6,275 bases of DNA from Ferruginibacter sp. (GTDB lineage: Bacteria; Bacteroidota; Bacteroidia; Chitinophagales; Chitinophagaceae), in assembly GCA_030831725.1 (NCBI GenBank), contig JAURKN010000030.1:1-6275 (forward strand). Direction: 5' to 3'. The notes under the pieces are model-generated. The model ran no database searches, was not told the DNA's origin, and was given only the letters and a program-made list of their open reading frames with translations. The translations under genes were made by a program, and so were the position numbers. Below, in pieces: positions 1 to 5,547 of this stretch. The stretch's first letter is position 1. Every line of letters begins with the position of its first letter.

Positions 1-409
1 CAGCTTGGTCATCTGCATGATGAGCGGTCAACAAATGAGACATGGTAATCTGCTCTTCATTCTCCCCTTCTAGCAGCCTAAGGAACCAATGATATCTGAG
101 CTCCCTGGCGGTCTGCTGCAATCCATTTCCGGATGATTTCATCTCCTCCAAGGTGTTGAAATGTCGGATAAAAAATGGCACTTGGTATTTGGAAGCCAAA
201 GACCTCACAAAATCGGCATCAGCATCGCTATCCTTTCCCCTAAGTCCGAAATGGGCATGGGCAATGGAAAAACGAAAACCTGCTCTATGACATAATTCAC
301 ATAAAACAACAGAATCTACACCACCACTGACTGCAATGAGCAAATTTTCTCCTGGTTTATAAAGAGACTCTTTTTTTATGAAATCGATGAAAGACTTTTC
401 TAGGTTCAA
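1..409 (-). CDS. tilS: tRNA(Ile)-lysidine synthetase TilS, N-terminal part (3' end outside window)
   Basis: TilS is the cytoplasmic PP-loop enzyme that uses ATP and lysine to turn the wobble cytidine of the CAU-anticodon tRNA-Ile into lysidine, so that the tRNA reads AUA. I translated 136 codons. They contain the ATP-pyrophosphatase P-loop SGGVDS at residues 28-33, preceded by the strand LLIAV; an LRGKDSDADADFV segment typical of TilS; a QQTARELRY segment; and TAHHADDQA at 128-136, the conserved H-H-x-D-D active-site motif. The C-terminal domains lie beyond position 1. In this frame there is a TGA at 476-478 and no ATG or GTG before the P-loop. The only usual start is TTG at 407-409, which gives a normal-length N-terminus of 27 residues before the P-loop. 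An ATT at 437-439 is a less likely alternative. The gene lies 37 nt downstream of the TPR gene on the same strand and is probably co-transcribed with it. Family assignment is very secure; the start is an inference. Confidence 0.95.
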   Translation of the reverse strand, partial: MNLEKSFIDFIKKESLYKPGENLLIAVSGGVDSVVLCELCHRAGFRFSIAHAHFGLRGKDSDADADFVRSLASKYQVPFFIRHFNTLEEMKSSGNGLQQTARELRYHWFLRLLEGENEEQITMSHLLTAHHADDQA

Positions 410-446
410 AAGAAATGATTTGATTCTGTATCCAAAAATGCGATGA

Positions 447-758
447 TTATGAAATAAGTTCGTCCAAAGCCGACCTCAGCTCATTGAAACTATGTCTGTC
501 ATTCGCTTCCTTGGCCACCTTCAACCCTTTTTCATAGGTTTCTTCGGCCATGGAGCGGTTTTCCGTCATTTCATACAATTTGGCGAGGTGATAATAGGAT
601 CCCACATAGTTCGGGTCGCGAGACAGCAATTCGGAGAGTAGAGCGATGGATTCCGAAATTTTGCCTTCTTTGATGTATTCCATGGCAAGGGCATGGTTCA
701 AAAAAGAATCTTTGGGATCCCCGTTTAACATTTCCAGAATTTTTTCGATGCGAGTCAT
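447..758 (-). CDS. Small tetratricopeptide-repeat (TPR) protein
   Basis: This is a 103-residue, probably cytoplasmic protein built from TPR-like helical hairpins. Such modules usually mediate protein-protein contacts; the partner cannot be told from sequence. A first repeat spans about residues 14-47 (DPKDSFLNHALAMEYIKEGK, then a helix ending in LLSRDP). A second, clearer repeat spans about 48-82, with the TPR signature positions Y/A-x-L-A-x-L-Y and the A-x-x-x-Y-x-x-x-L pattern, followed by a capping helix to the end. No signal peptide or membrane segment is seen. I chose ATG 756-758 (MTRIEKILEM). The 25-residue upstream extension to 833 would run through the divergent promoter region and has no TPR character. 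The gene is divergent from etfB and lies 37 nt upstream of tilS. From memory, small TPR genes occur beside etfBA in other Bacteroidota, but no functional link is shown here. Confidence 0.85.
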   Translation of the reverse strand: MTRIEKILEMLNGDPKDSFLNHALAMEYIKEGKISESIALLSELLSRDPNYVGSYYHLAKLYEMTENRSMAEETYEKGLKVAKEANDRHSFNELRSALDELIS

Positions 759-783
759 GACATTGATATTAAAAAACGGGCAA

Positions 784-800
784 TGCAAACTATATTTGCA
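784..800. repeat. Perfect dyad in the divergent TPR/etfB intergenic region
   Basis: A perfect inverted repeat TGCAAA-N5-TTTGCA sits roughly in the middle of the 84-nt divergent intergenic region. Its right half overlaps the etfB -7 box. Because TTTG forms part of each half-site, both strands read TATA followed by TTTGCA (TATATTTGCA on plus, TATAGTTTGCA on minus). It could therefore be a shared core promoter for both directions or an operator. The repeat itself is certain; its function is inferred. Confidence 0.5.
791..798 (+). promoter_or_regulatory. Putative Bacteroidota -7 box for etfB
   Basis: TATATTTG matches the Bacteroidota housekeeping -7 consensus TAnnTTTG at every fixed base. Transcription would start near 804-806, giving a 5' leader of about 38 nt before the etfB ATG at 843. 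The -33 element is weak: the nearest upstream TTG (763-765) is 25 nt away, longer than the usual spacing of roughly 19-21. The leader is A-rich with no Shine-Dalgarno sequence, as is common in this phylum. Confidence 0.55.
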
Positions 801-842
801 ACCCCGGAACAAGGGAAAGAACCAACACAACAAAAATCTGAT

Positions 843-1586
843 ATGAAAATTCTAGTTTGCATCAGCAAAACTCCCGACACTACTGCAAAAATAGCTTTCA
901 CGGACAACAATACGAAATTCTCCGGCGATGGCGTTCAGTGGATCATCAATCCTTACGATGAGTGGTACTCCCTGGTAAGGGCTATTGAGCTTAAAGAAGC
1001 CGACCCATCTGTAACGATTCATCTGATTACTGTTGGAGGAGCCGACTGCGAGCCGATCATTCGTAAAGCATTGGCTCTGGGAGGAGACGAAGCATTTCGC
1101 ATACAATGCGAAGAGAATGACAGTTATGTGGTGGCAATGCAAATCGCATCCTTCGCAAAATCAGGTCAATATGATTTGATCTTTACCGGTAAAGAAACCA
1201 TTGATTATAATGGATCTTCCATTGGAGCGATGGTATCAGCCGCTTTGGATTTACCATTCGTTTCTCATGCAACTAAATTTCAGTTGAATGGAAATAACGC
1301 ATTAGTAACCAGAGAAATAGAAGGAGGAGAAGAAATATGCTCAGCAGCTTTACCATTGATTGTTAGTTGCCAAAAAGGAATGGCCGAGCAACGCATCCCG
1401 AATATGAAAGGAATCATGGGAGCGAGAACCAAGCCCCTCAAAACAATAGAAGCCGAATCTCATCAAGCACAAACATCCATTTCCAATTTCGACCTCCCTC
1501 CAGCTAAGGCAGGCGTCAAATTGATTTCTCCAGAACAGCCGGAAGAACTGATCCGACTGCTACAAGAGGAAGCAAAAGCGATATAA
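843..1586 (+). CDS. etfB: Electron transfer flavoprotein, beta subunit
   Basis: This 247-residue protein is the small subunit of the EtfAB heterodimer, which accepts electrons from acyl-CoA and related dehydrogenases and passes them to ETF-quinone oxidoreductase at the membrane. EtfB holds the structural AMP and the docking loop for dehydrogenases. Visible features are MKILVCISKTPDT at the N-terminus; NPYDEW at 36-41; the nucleotide-binding stretch GKETIDYNG at 116-124 followed by a helix; and the ETF-beta signature region at 155-176 (V-T-R-E-I-E-G-G-E-E, then LPLIVS). The segment MAEQRIPNMKGIMGA at 180-194 corresponds to the partner-recognition loop. The length is normal for the non-bifurcating group. 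I chose the ATG at 843; an in-frame ATG at 783 would place the start upstream of, and run through, the promoter box and adds residues unlike the family. etfA follows after 33 nt. Confidence 0.96.
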   Translation: MKILVCISKTPDTTAKIAFTDNNTKFSGDGVQWIINPYDEWYSLVRAIELKEADPSVTIHLITVGGADCEPIIRKALALGGDEAFRIQCEENDSYVVAMQIASFAKSGQYDLIFTGKETIDYNGSSIGAMVSAALDLPFVSHATKFQLNGNNALVTREIEGGEEICSAALPLIVSCQKGMAEQRIPNMKGIMGARTKPLKTIEAESHQAQTSISNFDLPPAKAGVKLISPEQPEELIRLLQEEAKAI

Positions 1587-1619
1587 TCAACAAAGACTCC
1601 AACACTCAAACCAAACAAT

Positions 1620-2585
1620 ATGAACATACTGGTATACATAGAACTCAATGAGGGTAAGCTTAAAAAAGCAGCATTCGAAGCGGCATGCTATGGCGGCGAC
1701 CTGGCCAAGCAAACCGGAAGCACCGCAAATGCAATCGTATTTGGAGAGACAAACGAAGACCTTTCCACTCTGGGCGCATATGGCATTTCGAATGTGTATC
1801 ATGTAATAAACAGTGCCACCTACAGCTTCGATGCACGCGCTTTTTCAAAAATGATTGCCGAAGTGGTTCAGAAGCAAAGTTCCGACATCCTCATTTTCTC
1901 AAACACCATCACTGGAAAATCAATCGCCCCGCAGCTTAGCGTCATGCTCAAGGCAGGCTTAGTAACCGGAGCCATTGAACTGCCCAAAACAAGCAATGGA
2001 TTTACAGTAAAAAAATCTGTATTCAGTGGTAAAGCTTTTTCTGAGATAAATATACTTACTGAAAAGAAAATCATTGCTTTACAGCCAAATTCATATAACG
2101 TATCAAAAGGAGAAGGAAGTGCACAAGTACAGTCAATGGAAACCTCCTCACCTGAAGTAAAAGTTAAAGTTGAATCCGTTCAAAAAGTGTCTGGGGAAGT
2201 ATCGCTAACTGAGGCTGACATTGTTGTGAGCGGAGGACGTGGACTTAAGGGACCTGAAAATTGGGGACTTGTTACGGAACTGGCTCAATTGCTTGGAGCT
2301 GCCACCGCCTGCAGTCGTCCTGTTGCTGATGTTCATTGGAGACCTCATCACGAGCACGTTGGACAAACCGGAATCGCCATTGCTCCAAATCTGTATATTG
2401 CTATCGGAATTTCCGGGGCTATTCAACATTTGGCTGGCGTAAACAGGAGTAAAACCATTGTGGTTATCAACAAAGACCCTGAAGCTCCTTTTTTCAAAGC
2501 AGCCGACTATGGAATCGTGGGGGATGCTTTCGAAGTGGTTCCTAAAATGATTGAAGCCGTAAAAAAAATCAAACAACAAGCCTGA
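1620..2585 (+). CDS. etfA: Electron transfer flavoprotein, alpha subunit
   Basis: This 321-residue protein is the FAD-carrying subunit that pairs with EtfB. The N-terminal domain, about residues 1-190, has the Rossmann-like ETF fold (MNILVYIELNEGKLKKAAFE). A K/V/E-rich linker near 175-192 leads to the FAD domain at 195-320. FAD-contacting motifs are intact: VSGGRGLKG at 203-211, CSRPVAD at 231-237, GQTG at 248-251, SGAIQH at 265-270 and DPEAPFF at 286-292. Arg233, Thr250 and His270 align at a constant offset of 16 with human alpha-ETF Arg249, Thr266 and His286, which contact the flavin (human numbering from memory). I see no sign of the second-FAD architecture specific to bifurcating ETFs. 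It is co-oriented with etfB across a 33-nt gap that shows no terminator, so one operon is likely. A hairpin terminator follows at 2606-2642. Confidence 0.96.
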   Translation: MNILVYIELNEGKLKKAAFEAACYGGDLAKQTGSTANAIVFGETNEDLSTLGAYGISNVYHVINSATYSFDARAFSKMIAEVVQKQSSDILIFSNTITGKSIAPQLSVMLKAGLVTGAIELPKTSNGFTVKKSVFSGKAFSEINILTEKKIIALQPNSYNVSKGEGSAQVQSMETSSPEVKVKVESVQKVSGEVSLTEADIVVSGGRGLKGPENWGLVTELAQLLGAATACSRPVADVHWRPHHEHVGQTGIAIAPNLYIAIGISGAIQHLAGVNRSKTIVVINKDPEAPFFKAADYGIVGDAFEVVPKMIEAVKKIKQQA

Positions 2586-2605
2586 TTTCATAATTTTCGT
2601 CATGT

Positions 2606-2642
2606 TTAAGCCTTTCATTGTTTTTTGAAAGGCTTAATTTTT
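2606..2642 (+). terminator. Rho-independent terminator of etfBA
   Basis: An 11-bp perfect stem (TTAAGCCTTTC at 2606-2616 pairing with GAAAGGCTTAA at 2627-2637) encloses a 10-nt loop. It is followed directly by TTTTT at 2638-2642. It starts 20 nt after the etfA stop codon. The minus-strand side lacks a T-tract, so it should act only on plus-strand transcription. Confidence 0.85.
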
Positions 2643-2649
2643 ATATTTG
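2618..2649 (+). promoter_or_regulatory. Promoter for the nuclease-ispE unit, interleaved with the etfA terminator
   Basis: TTG (2618-2620), a 21-nt spacer and TATATTTG (2642-2649) match the Bacteroidota -33/-7 pattern TTG ... TAnnTTTG. The -33 TTG is in the terminator loop, the right arm of the stem forms most of the spacer, and the last T of the terminator T-tract is the first base of the -7 box. The predicted start near 2655 leaves a leader of about 20 nt before ATG 2676. Confidence 0.7.
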
Positions 2650-2675
2650 TATCACCAAAAGGTGTTAAAGTTGCG

Positions 2676-3272
2676 ATGAAAAAAATCGAATTAGAAATAG
2701 TAGCGCTGTCCCACAGCATCACCCAAACCCACTCCTATGCAGTAGTGCTTGGAGAAATCAACGGAGTGCGCAGACTTCCCATCGTTATTGGTGGCTTTGA
2801 AGCTCAAGCCATCGCTGTCGCCCTGGAAAGAATGACACCCAATCGCCCGTTAACCCACGACCTCATGAAAAACTTCATGCTGGCTTTTAACGTGGACCTG
2901 CTGGAGATTGTCATTAATGATCTTCAGGAAGGTGTATTCTACTCCAAATTGGTTTGCAGTTCTGATAGAGACACCATCGAAATCGATTCGAGAACCTCCG
3001 ATGCTTTGGCGATTGCTGTCAGATTCGGATGCCCCATTTATACATACGAAGAGATTTTGAACCAAGCAGGCGTGATGATGGATGAAGACAATAAAAAGAT
3101 AACTTCTCCGCAGGGATCACCAACGGTAACAACCGAGTCAACCGGTGGAGATAATCTTAAAATGATGAGTACCAAAGAACTACAGACTTATCTTGATACT
3201 GTACTTGAGCAGGAAGATTACATCAAAGCCATTGCCATTCGCGATGAACTAAACGGCCGAGAAGGAAAATAA
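2676..3272 (+). CDS. Bifunctional nuclease (DUF151/BFN) domain protein with C-terminal UVR motif
   Basis: This 198-residue protein has a BFN/DUF151 domain at about 1-130. Conserved blocks are LPIVIGGFEAQAIAVALE at 34-51, RPLTHDL at 57-63 and EIDSRTSDALAIAVR at 102-116, followed by PIYTYEEIL. The founding plant member was reported to have DNase and RNase activity; bacterial members are annotated by homology, so the substrate here is unknown. A Ser/Thr/Pro/Gly-rich linker at about 143-160 leads to a UVR motif at about 165-194 (KELQTYLDTVLEQEDYIKAI, then AIRDEL), the short helical hairpin through which UvrB and UvrC interact. I chose ATG 2676. An upstream in-frame TTG at 2625 lies inside the terminator hairpin and upstream of the predicted transcription start. 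ispE begins 10 nt after the stop. DUF151 plus UVR is, to my knowledge, a recurring Bacteroidota architecture. Confidence 0.88.
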   Translation: MKKIELEIVALSHSITQTHSYAVVLGEINGVRRLPIVIGGFEAQAIAVALERMTPNRPLTHDLMKNFMLAFNVDLLEIVINDLQEGVFYSKLVCSSDRDTIEIDSRTSDALAIAVRFGCPIYTYEEILNQAGVMMDEDNKKITSPQGSPTVTTESTGGDNLKMMSTKELQTYLDTVLEQEDYIKAIAIRDELNGREGK

Positions 3273-3282
3273 CCTTTACACA

Positions 3283-4095
3283 ATGGTCGTATTCCCTTCC
3301 GCTAAAATCAACCTCGGACTAAATATCCTCGATAAAAGAACAGATGGTTTTCACAATCTCGAAACCATTTTCTATCCGATCAATTTATGCGATGCTCTCG
3401 AAATCATTCCCTCCAACGCTACAGATTTCGAATTTACACAAACCGGTATCCCCTTGGATTGTGCTCCGGAGAAAAATCTATGCTTTAAAGCTTATCAATC
3501 ATTAAAAGATATTTTCCCTGATCTGCCTCAAGTAAAAGTGCATCTTCACAAATCCATACCTACCGGCGCTGGCATGGGCGGAGGTTCCTCTGATGGCGCC
3601 TTTATGCTAAAAACCCTTGAATTCATGTTCAAGCTGAGCATAGATGACTCCTTGCGTTTGAGTTTAGCTCTGGAGCTTGGCAGCGATTGTCCTTTTTTTC
3701 TCTATAACAAACCTGCACTAGCGCATGGTAGAGGTGAAATCCTGACCCCTTTCCCAAATGTGCTGAAAGGATATCACATCCTGATTGTCAACCCAGGTAT
3801 ACATGTCAATACCGGCTGGGCATTTCGTGAACTGTCAAAAGACAGGTCACCCCATTCACTCGAAAATCTTTCAGAAATTCCCCTGAAAGATTGGAATAAA
3901 TGGGTGAAAAACGATTTCGAGACTCCTGTTTTCCATCATTATCCTGAAATCGCTTCCATTAAAGAATCATTGTACGAATCAGGCGCTGTATATGCCTCCA
4001 TGAGTGGAAGTGGCAGTACGGTTTTTGGCATTTTTCATAAAAAAACAGAACAGTTGCCGGCTTTTCCGGAATCCTATTTTTGCAAATGGGTTTGA
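3283..4095 (+). CDS. ispE: 4-diphosphocytidyl-2-C-methyl-D-erythritol kinase IspE
   Basis: IspE is the cytoplasmic GHMP-family kinase that phosphorylates the 2-hydroxyl of CDP-methylerythritol with ATP, the fourth step of the MEP route to isopentenyl diphosphate. The 270-residue length is typical for this phylum. The N-terminus MVVFPSAKINLGLNI contains the catalytic Lys8. RTDGFHNLET at 19-28 is the substrate loop, usually G-Y-H here. PTGAGMGGGSSD at 93-104 is the glycine-rich ATP loop. GSDCPFF at 133-139 carries the catalytic Asp135, and MSGSGSTVFG at 240-249 is the C-terminal GHMP motif. All catalytic positions are present, so the enzyme should be active. It starts 10 nt after the nuclease stop and probably shares that gene's promoter at 2618-2649. 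No hairpin terminator is seen after its TGA; a promoter-like box overlaps the stop region instead. Confidence 0.96.
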   Translation: MVVFPSAKINLGLNILDKRTDGFHNLETIFYPINLCDALEIIPSNATDFEFTQTGIPLDCAPEKNLCFKAYQSLKDIFPDLPQVKVHLHKSIPTGAGMGGGSSDGAFMLKTLEFMFKLSIDDSLRLSLALELGSDCPFFLYNKPALAHGRGEILTPFPNVLKGYHILIVNPGIHVNTGWAFRELSKDRSPHSLENLSEIPLKDWNKWVKNDFETPVFHHYPEIASIKESLYESGAVYASMSGSGSTVFGIFHKKTEQLPAFPESYFCKWV

Positions 4096-4108
4096 GTGAT
4101 TACATTTG
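4079..4108 (+). promoter_or_regulatory. Putative promoter upstream of rocD, overlapping the ispE 3' end
   Basis: TTTG (4079-4082), an 18-nt spacer and TACATTTG (4101-4108) match the Bacteroidota promoter pattern, with every fixed base of TAnnTTTG present. The predicted start near 4113-4115 would leave a leader of about 165 nt before the rocD ATG at 4280. That is long, so a second promoter nearer rocD remains possible; I found no good TAnnTTTG match there. Confidence 0.5.
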
Positions 4109-4113
4109 TATCC

Positions 4114-4170
4114 ATGTACACAAAAGCGAATTCATTTTTTGGACTCAACCTTGACTGGCTGAATCATTAA
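4114..4170 (+). other. Possible 18-codon mini-ORF in the rocD leader
   Basis: ATG at 4114 opens an 18-residue reading frame (MYTKANSFFGLNLDWLNH) ending in TAA at 4168-4170. It lies between ispE and rocD, with its ATG only 5 nt after the -7 box, so its transcript would be essentially leaderless. It has no run of Arg, Pro or other codons that would suggest classical attenuation. An ORF this short can easily occur by chance. The remaining 109 nt up to rocD (4171-4279) is pyrimidine-rich and holds no hairpin or RNA gene that I can recognise. Confidence 0.15.
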
Positions 4171-4279
4171 CGCTTCTTTCTTTTACTCCCCGACTACCCG
4201 TTTCGGAAAAATTTCTCATTTCCCATTTTCAATCACATTGATTAGCCAATTTCAAAACGCTATTCCAAACCATCTAGGC

Positions 4280-5524
4280 ATGTCAATCACTTATACCACA
4301 AGCGAAAAAACGAATCATTATCTCGAACTGGAAGAACTATACGGCGCTCATAATTATCATCCCCTACCCGTTGTGCTGGAAAAAGGCAAAGGAATAAACC
4401 TTTGGGATGTTGAAGGAAAAAAATACATGGATTTTCTGAGTGGATACTCCGCTGTAAACCAAGGCCATTGTCATCCTCGTATTATCAAGGCTCTTCAGGA
4501 TCAAGCTTCTGTTTTAACCCTAACCTCCCGTGCTTTCCACAACAATCTGCTGGGAGAATATGAAAAATACATCACATCCTATTTCGGTTTCGATCGTGTT
4601 CTGCCCATGAATACGGGTGTGGAAGGTGGTGAAACTGCCATCAAATTAGCCAGAAGATGGGGTTATGTCAAAAAAGGAATCCCGGCCAATCAAGCAAGAA
4701 TCATTTTTGTTGATGGAAATTTTTGGGGAAGAACATTAGCTGCGATTTCATCATCAACAGACCCCAGCAGTTTTGAGAACTTCGGACCATTCATGCCCGG
4801 ATTCGACCTTGTTCCATATAACGACCTTATCGCTTTGGAAGAAGCATTGAAAAATCCATGTGTAGCGGGATTCATGTTCGAACCTATTCAAGGGGAAGCA
4901 GGTGTTGTAATTCCGGATGAAGGTTATCTTTCCGGCATCAGATCTCTCTGTACAAAGTATAATGTGTTGATGATCGCAGATGAAATTCAGACTGGGTTGG
5001 GAAGAACGGGCAAAATGCTTGCTTGCGACCACGAGAACGTGAAACCCGATATTCTTATTCTCGGCAAGGCTCTGAGTGGTGGAACCATGCCTGTAAGTGC
5101 GATATTGTCGAGTCACGAAATCATGTTGACCATAAAACCCGGAGAACATGGAAGCACATACGGAGGTAATCCACTGGCATGCAAGGTTGCTATGGAATCG
5201 CTTCAGGTTCTTTTAGACGAAAAGCTCACGGAAAATGCGGAAGCGCTCGGCGAAATTTTCAGAATTGCATTGAACAAAATAAAATCTCCACTCATTGCTG
5301 AAATAAGGGGCAAAGGATTGTTGAATGCGATGGTGATTCAAGCTGAAGATAAAGATGCGGCATGGAAAATCTGTTTGATCATGATGGAGCATGGTTTGCT
5401 TGCCAAACCCACACATGGTGATAAAATCAGATTCGCACCGCCGTTGGTTATTTCCGAACAAGAAATCATGGATGCGGTCGAGACTATCCAAAAAAGCCTG
5501 GAACTATACGAACAACATCAATAG
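4280..5524 (+). CDS. rocD: Ornithine aminotransferase (ornithine--oxo-acid transaminase)
   Basis: This 414-residue, PLP-dependent class-III (fold type I) aminotransferase moves the delta-amino group of L-ornithine to 2-oxoglutarate, giving glutamate-5-semialdehyde and glutamate and linking arginine breakdown to proline and glutamate. YGAHNYHPLPVVLEKGKG at 21-38 is diagnostic for this subfamily. Other blocks are SAVNQGHCHP at 57-66, NTGVEGGETA at 111-120, EPIQGEAGVV at 201-210, ADEIQTGLGRTG at 233-244, LGKALSGG at 261-268 with the PLP lysine Lys263, and HGSTYGGNPLA at 290-300. At a constant offset of 29, Tyr26, Tyr56, Arg151, Glu206, Asp234, Lys263 and Arg384 match human OAT Tyr55, Tyr85, Arg180, Glu235, Asp263, Lys292 and Arg413 (from memory). 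This includes the Glu-Arg gate and the ornithine-binding tyrosine, so substrate assignment is strong. I chose ATG 4280; an in-frame TTG at 4238 adds 14 uncharacteristic residues. The gene converges with the CDF gene across 23 nt. Confidence 0.96.
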   Translation: MSITYTTSEKTNHYLELEELYGAHNYHPLPVVLEKGKGINLWDVEGKKYMDFLSGYSAVNQGHCHPRIIKALQDQASVLTLTSRAFHNNLLGEYEKYITSYFGFDRVLPMNTGVEGGETAIKLARRWGYVKKGIPANQARIIFVDGNFWGRTLAAISSSTDPSSFENFGPFMPGFDLVPYNDLIALEEALKNPCVAGFMFEPIQGEAGVVIPDEGYLSGIRSLCTKYNVLMIADEIQTGLGRTGKMLACDHENVKPDILILGKALSGGTMPVSAILSSHEIMLTIKPGEHGSTYGGNPLACKVAMESLQVLLDEKLTENAEALGEIFRIALNKIKSPLIAEIRGKGLLNAMVIQAEDKDAAWKICLIMMEHGLLAKPTHGDKIRFAPPLVISEQEIMDAVETIQKSLELYEQHQ

Positions 5525-5547
5525 GTTCATGAACGGTTTAAAGGGTT

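Noticed and set aside
759..833. Longer N-terminus for the TPR protein
   Set aside because: The 25 extra residues lie in the divergent promoter region and are rich in Cys, Phe and aromatic residues with no TPR pattern; MTRIEKILEM fits as the start.
783..842. ATG at 783 as an upstream start of etfB
   Set aside because: The extension runs through the dyad and the TATATTTG box, upstream of the predicted transcript start, and adds 20 residues unlike the EtfB N-terminus. MKILVCISK at 843 is the family start.
852..1142. 96-codon minus-strand open frame opposite etfB
   Set aside because: It overlaps the conserved etfB N-terminal region and has no recognisable features.
2205..2618. 137-codon open frame on the minus strand opposite the etfA FAD domain
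   Set aside because: It is a shadow of the strongly conserved etfA frame, with no recognisable domain and an improbable composition.
2625..2675. TTG at 2625 as start of the nuclease gene
   Set aside because: It sits inside the terminator hairpin and upstream of the -7 box; the BFN domain begins directly at MKKIELEIVAL (2676).
4196..4225. Possible hairpin GGAAA...TTTCC upstream of rocD
   Set aside because: The stem is only 5 bp and A/T-dominated with no T-tract, too weak to call a terminator or riboswitch.
4754..5149. 131-codon minus-strand open frame opposite rocD
   Set aside because: It is antisense to the conserved PLP core of RocD, and its translation shows no domain or coherent secondary-structure pattern.
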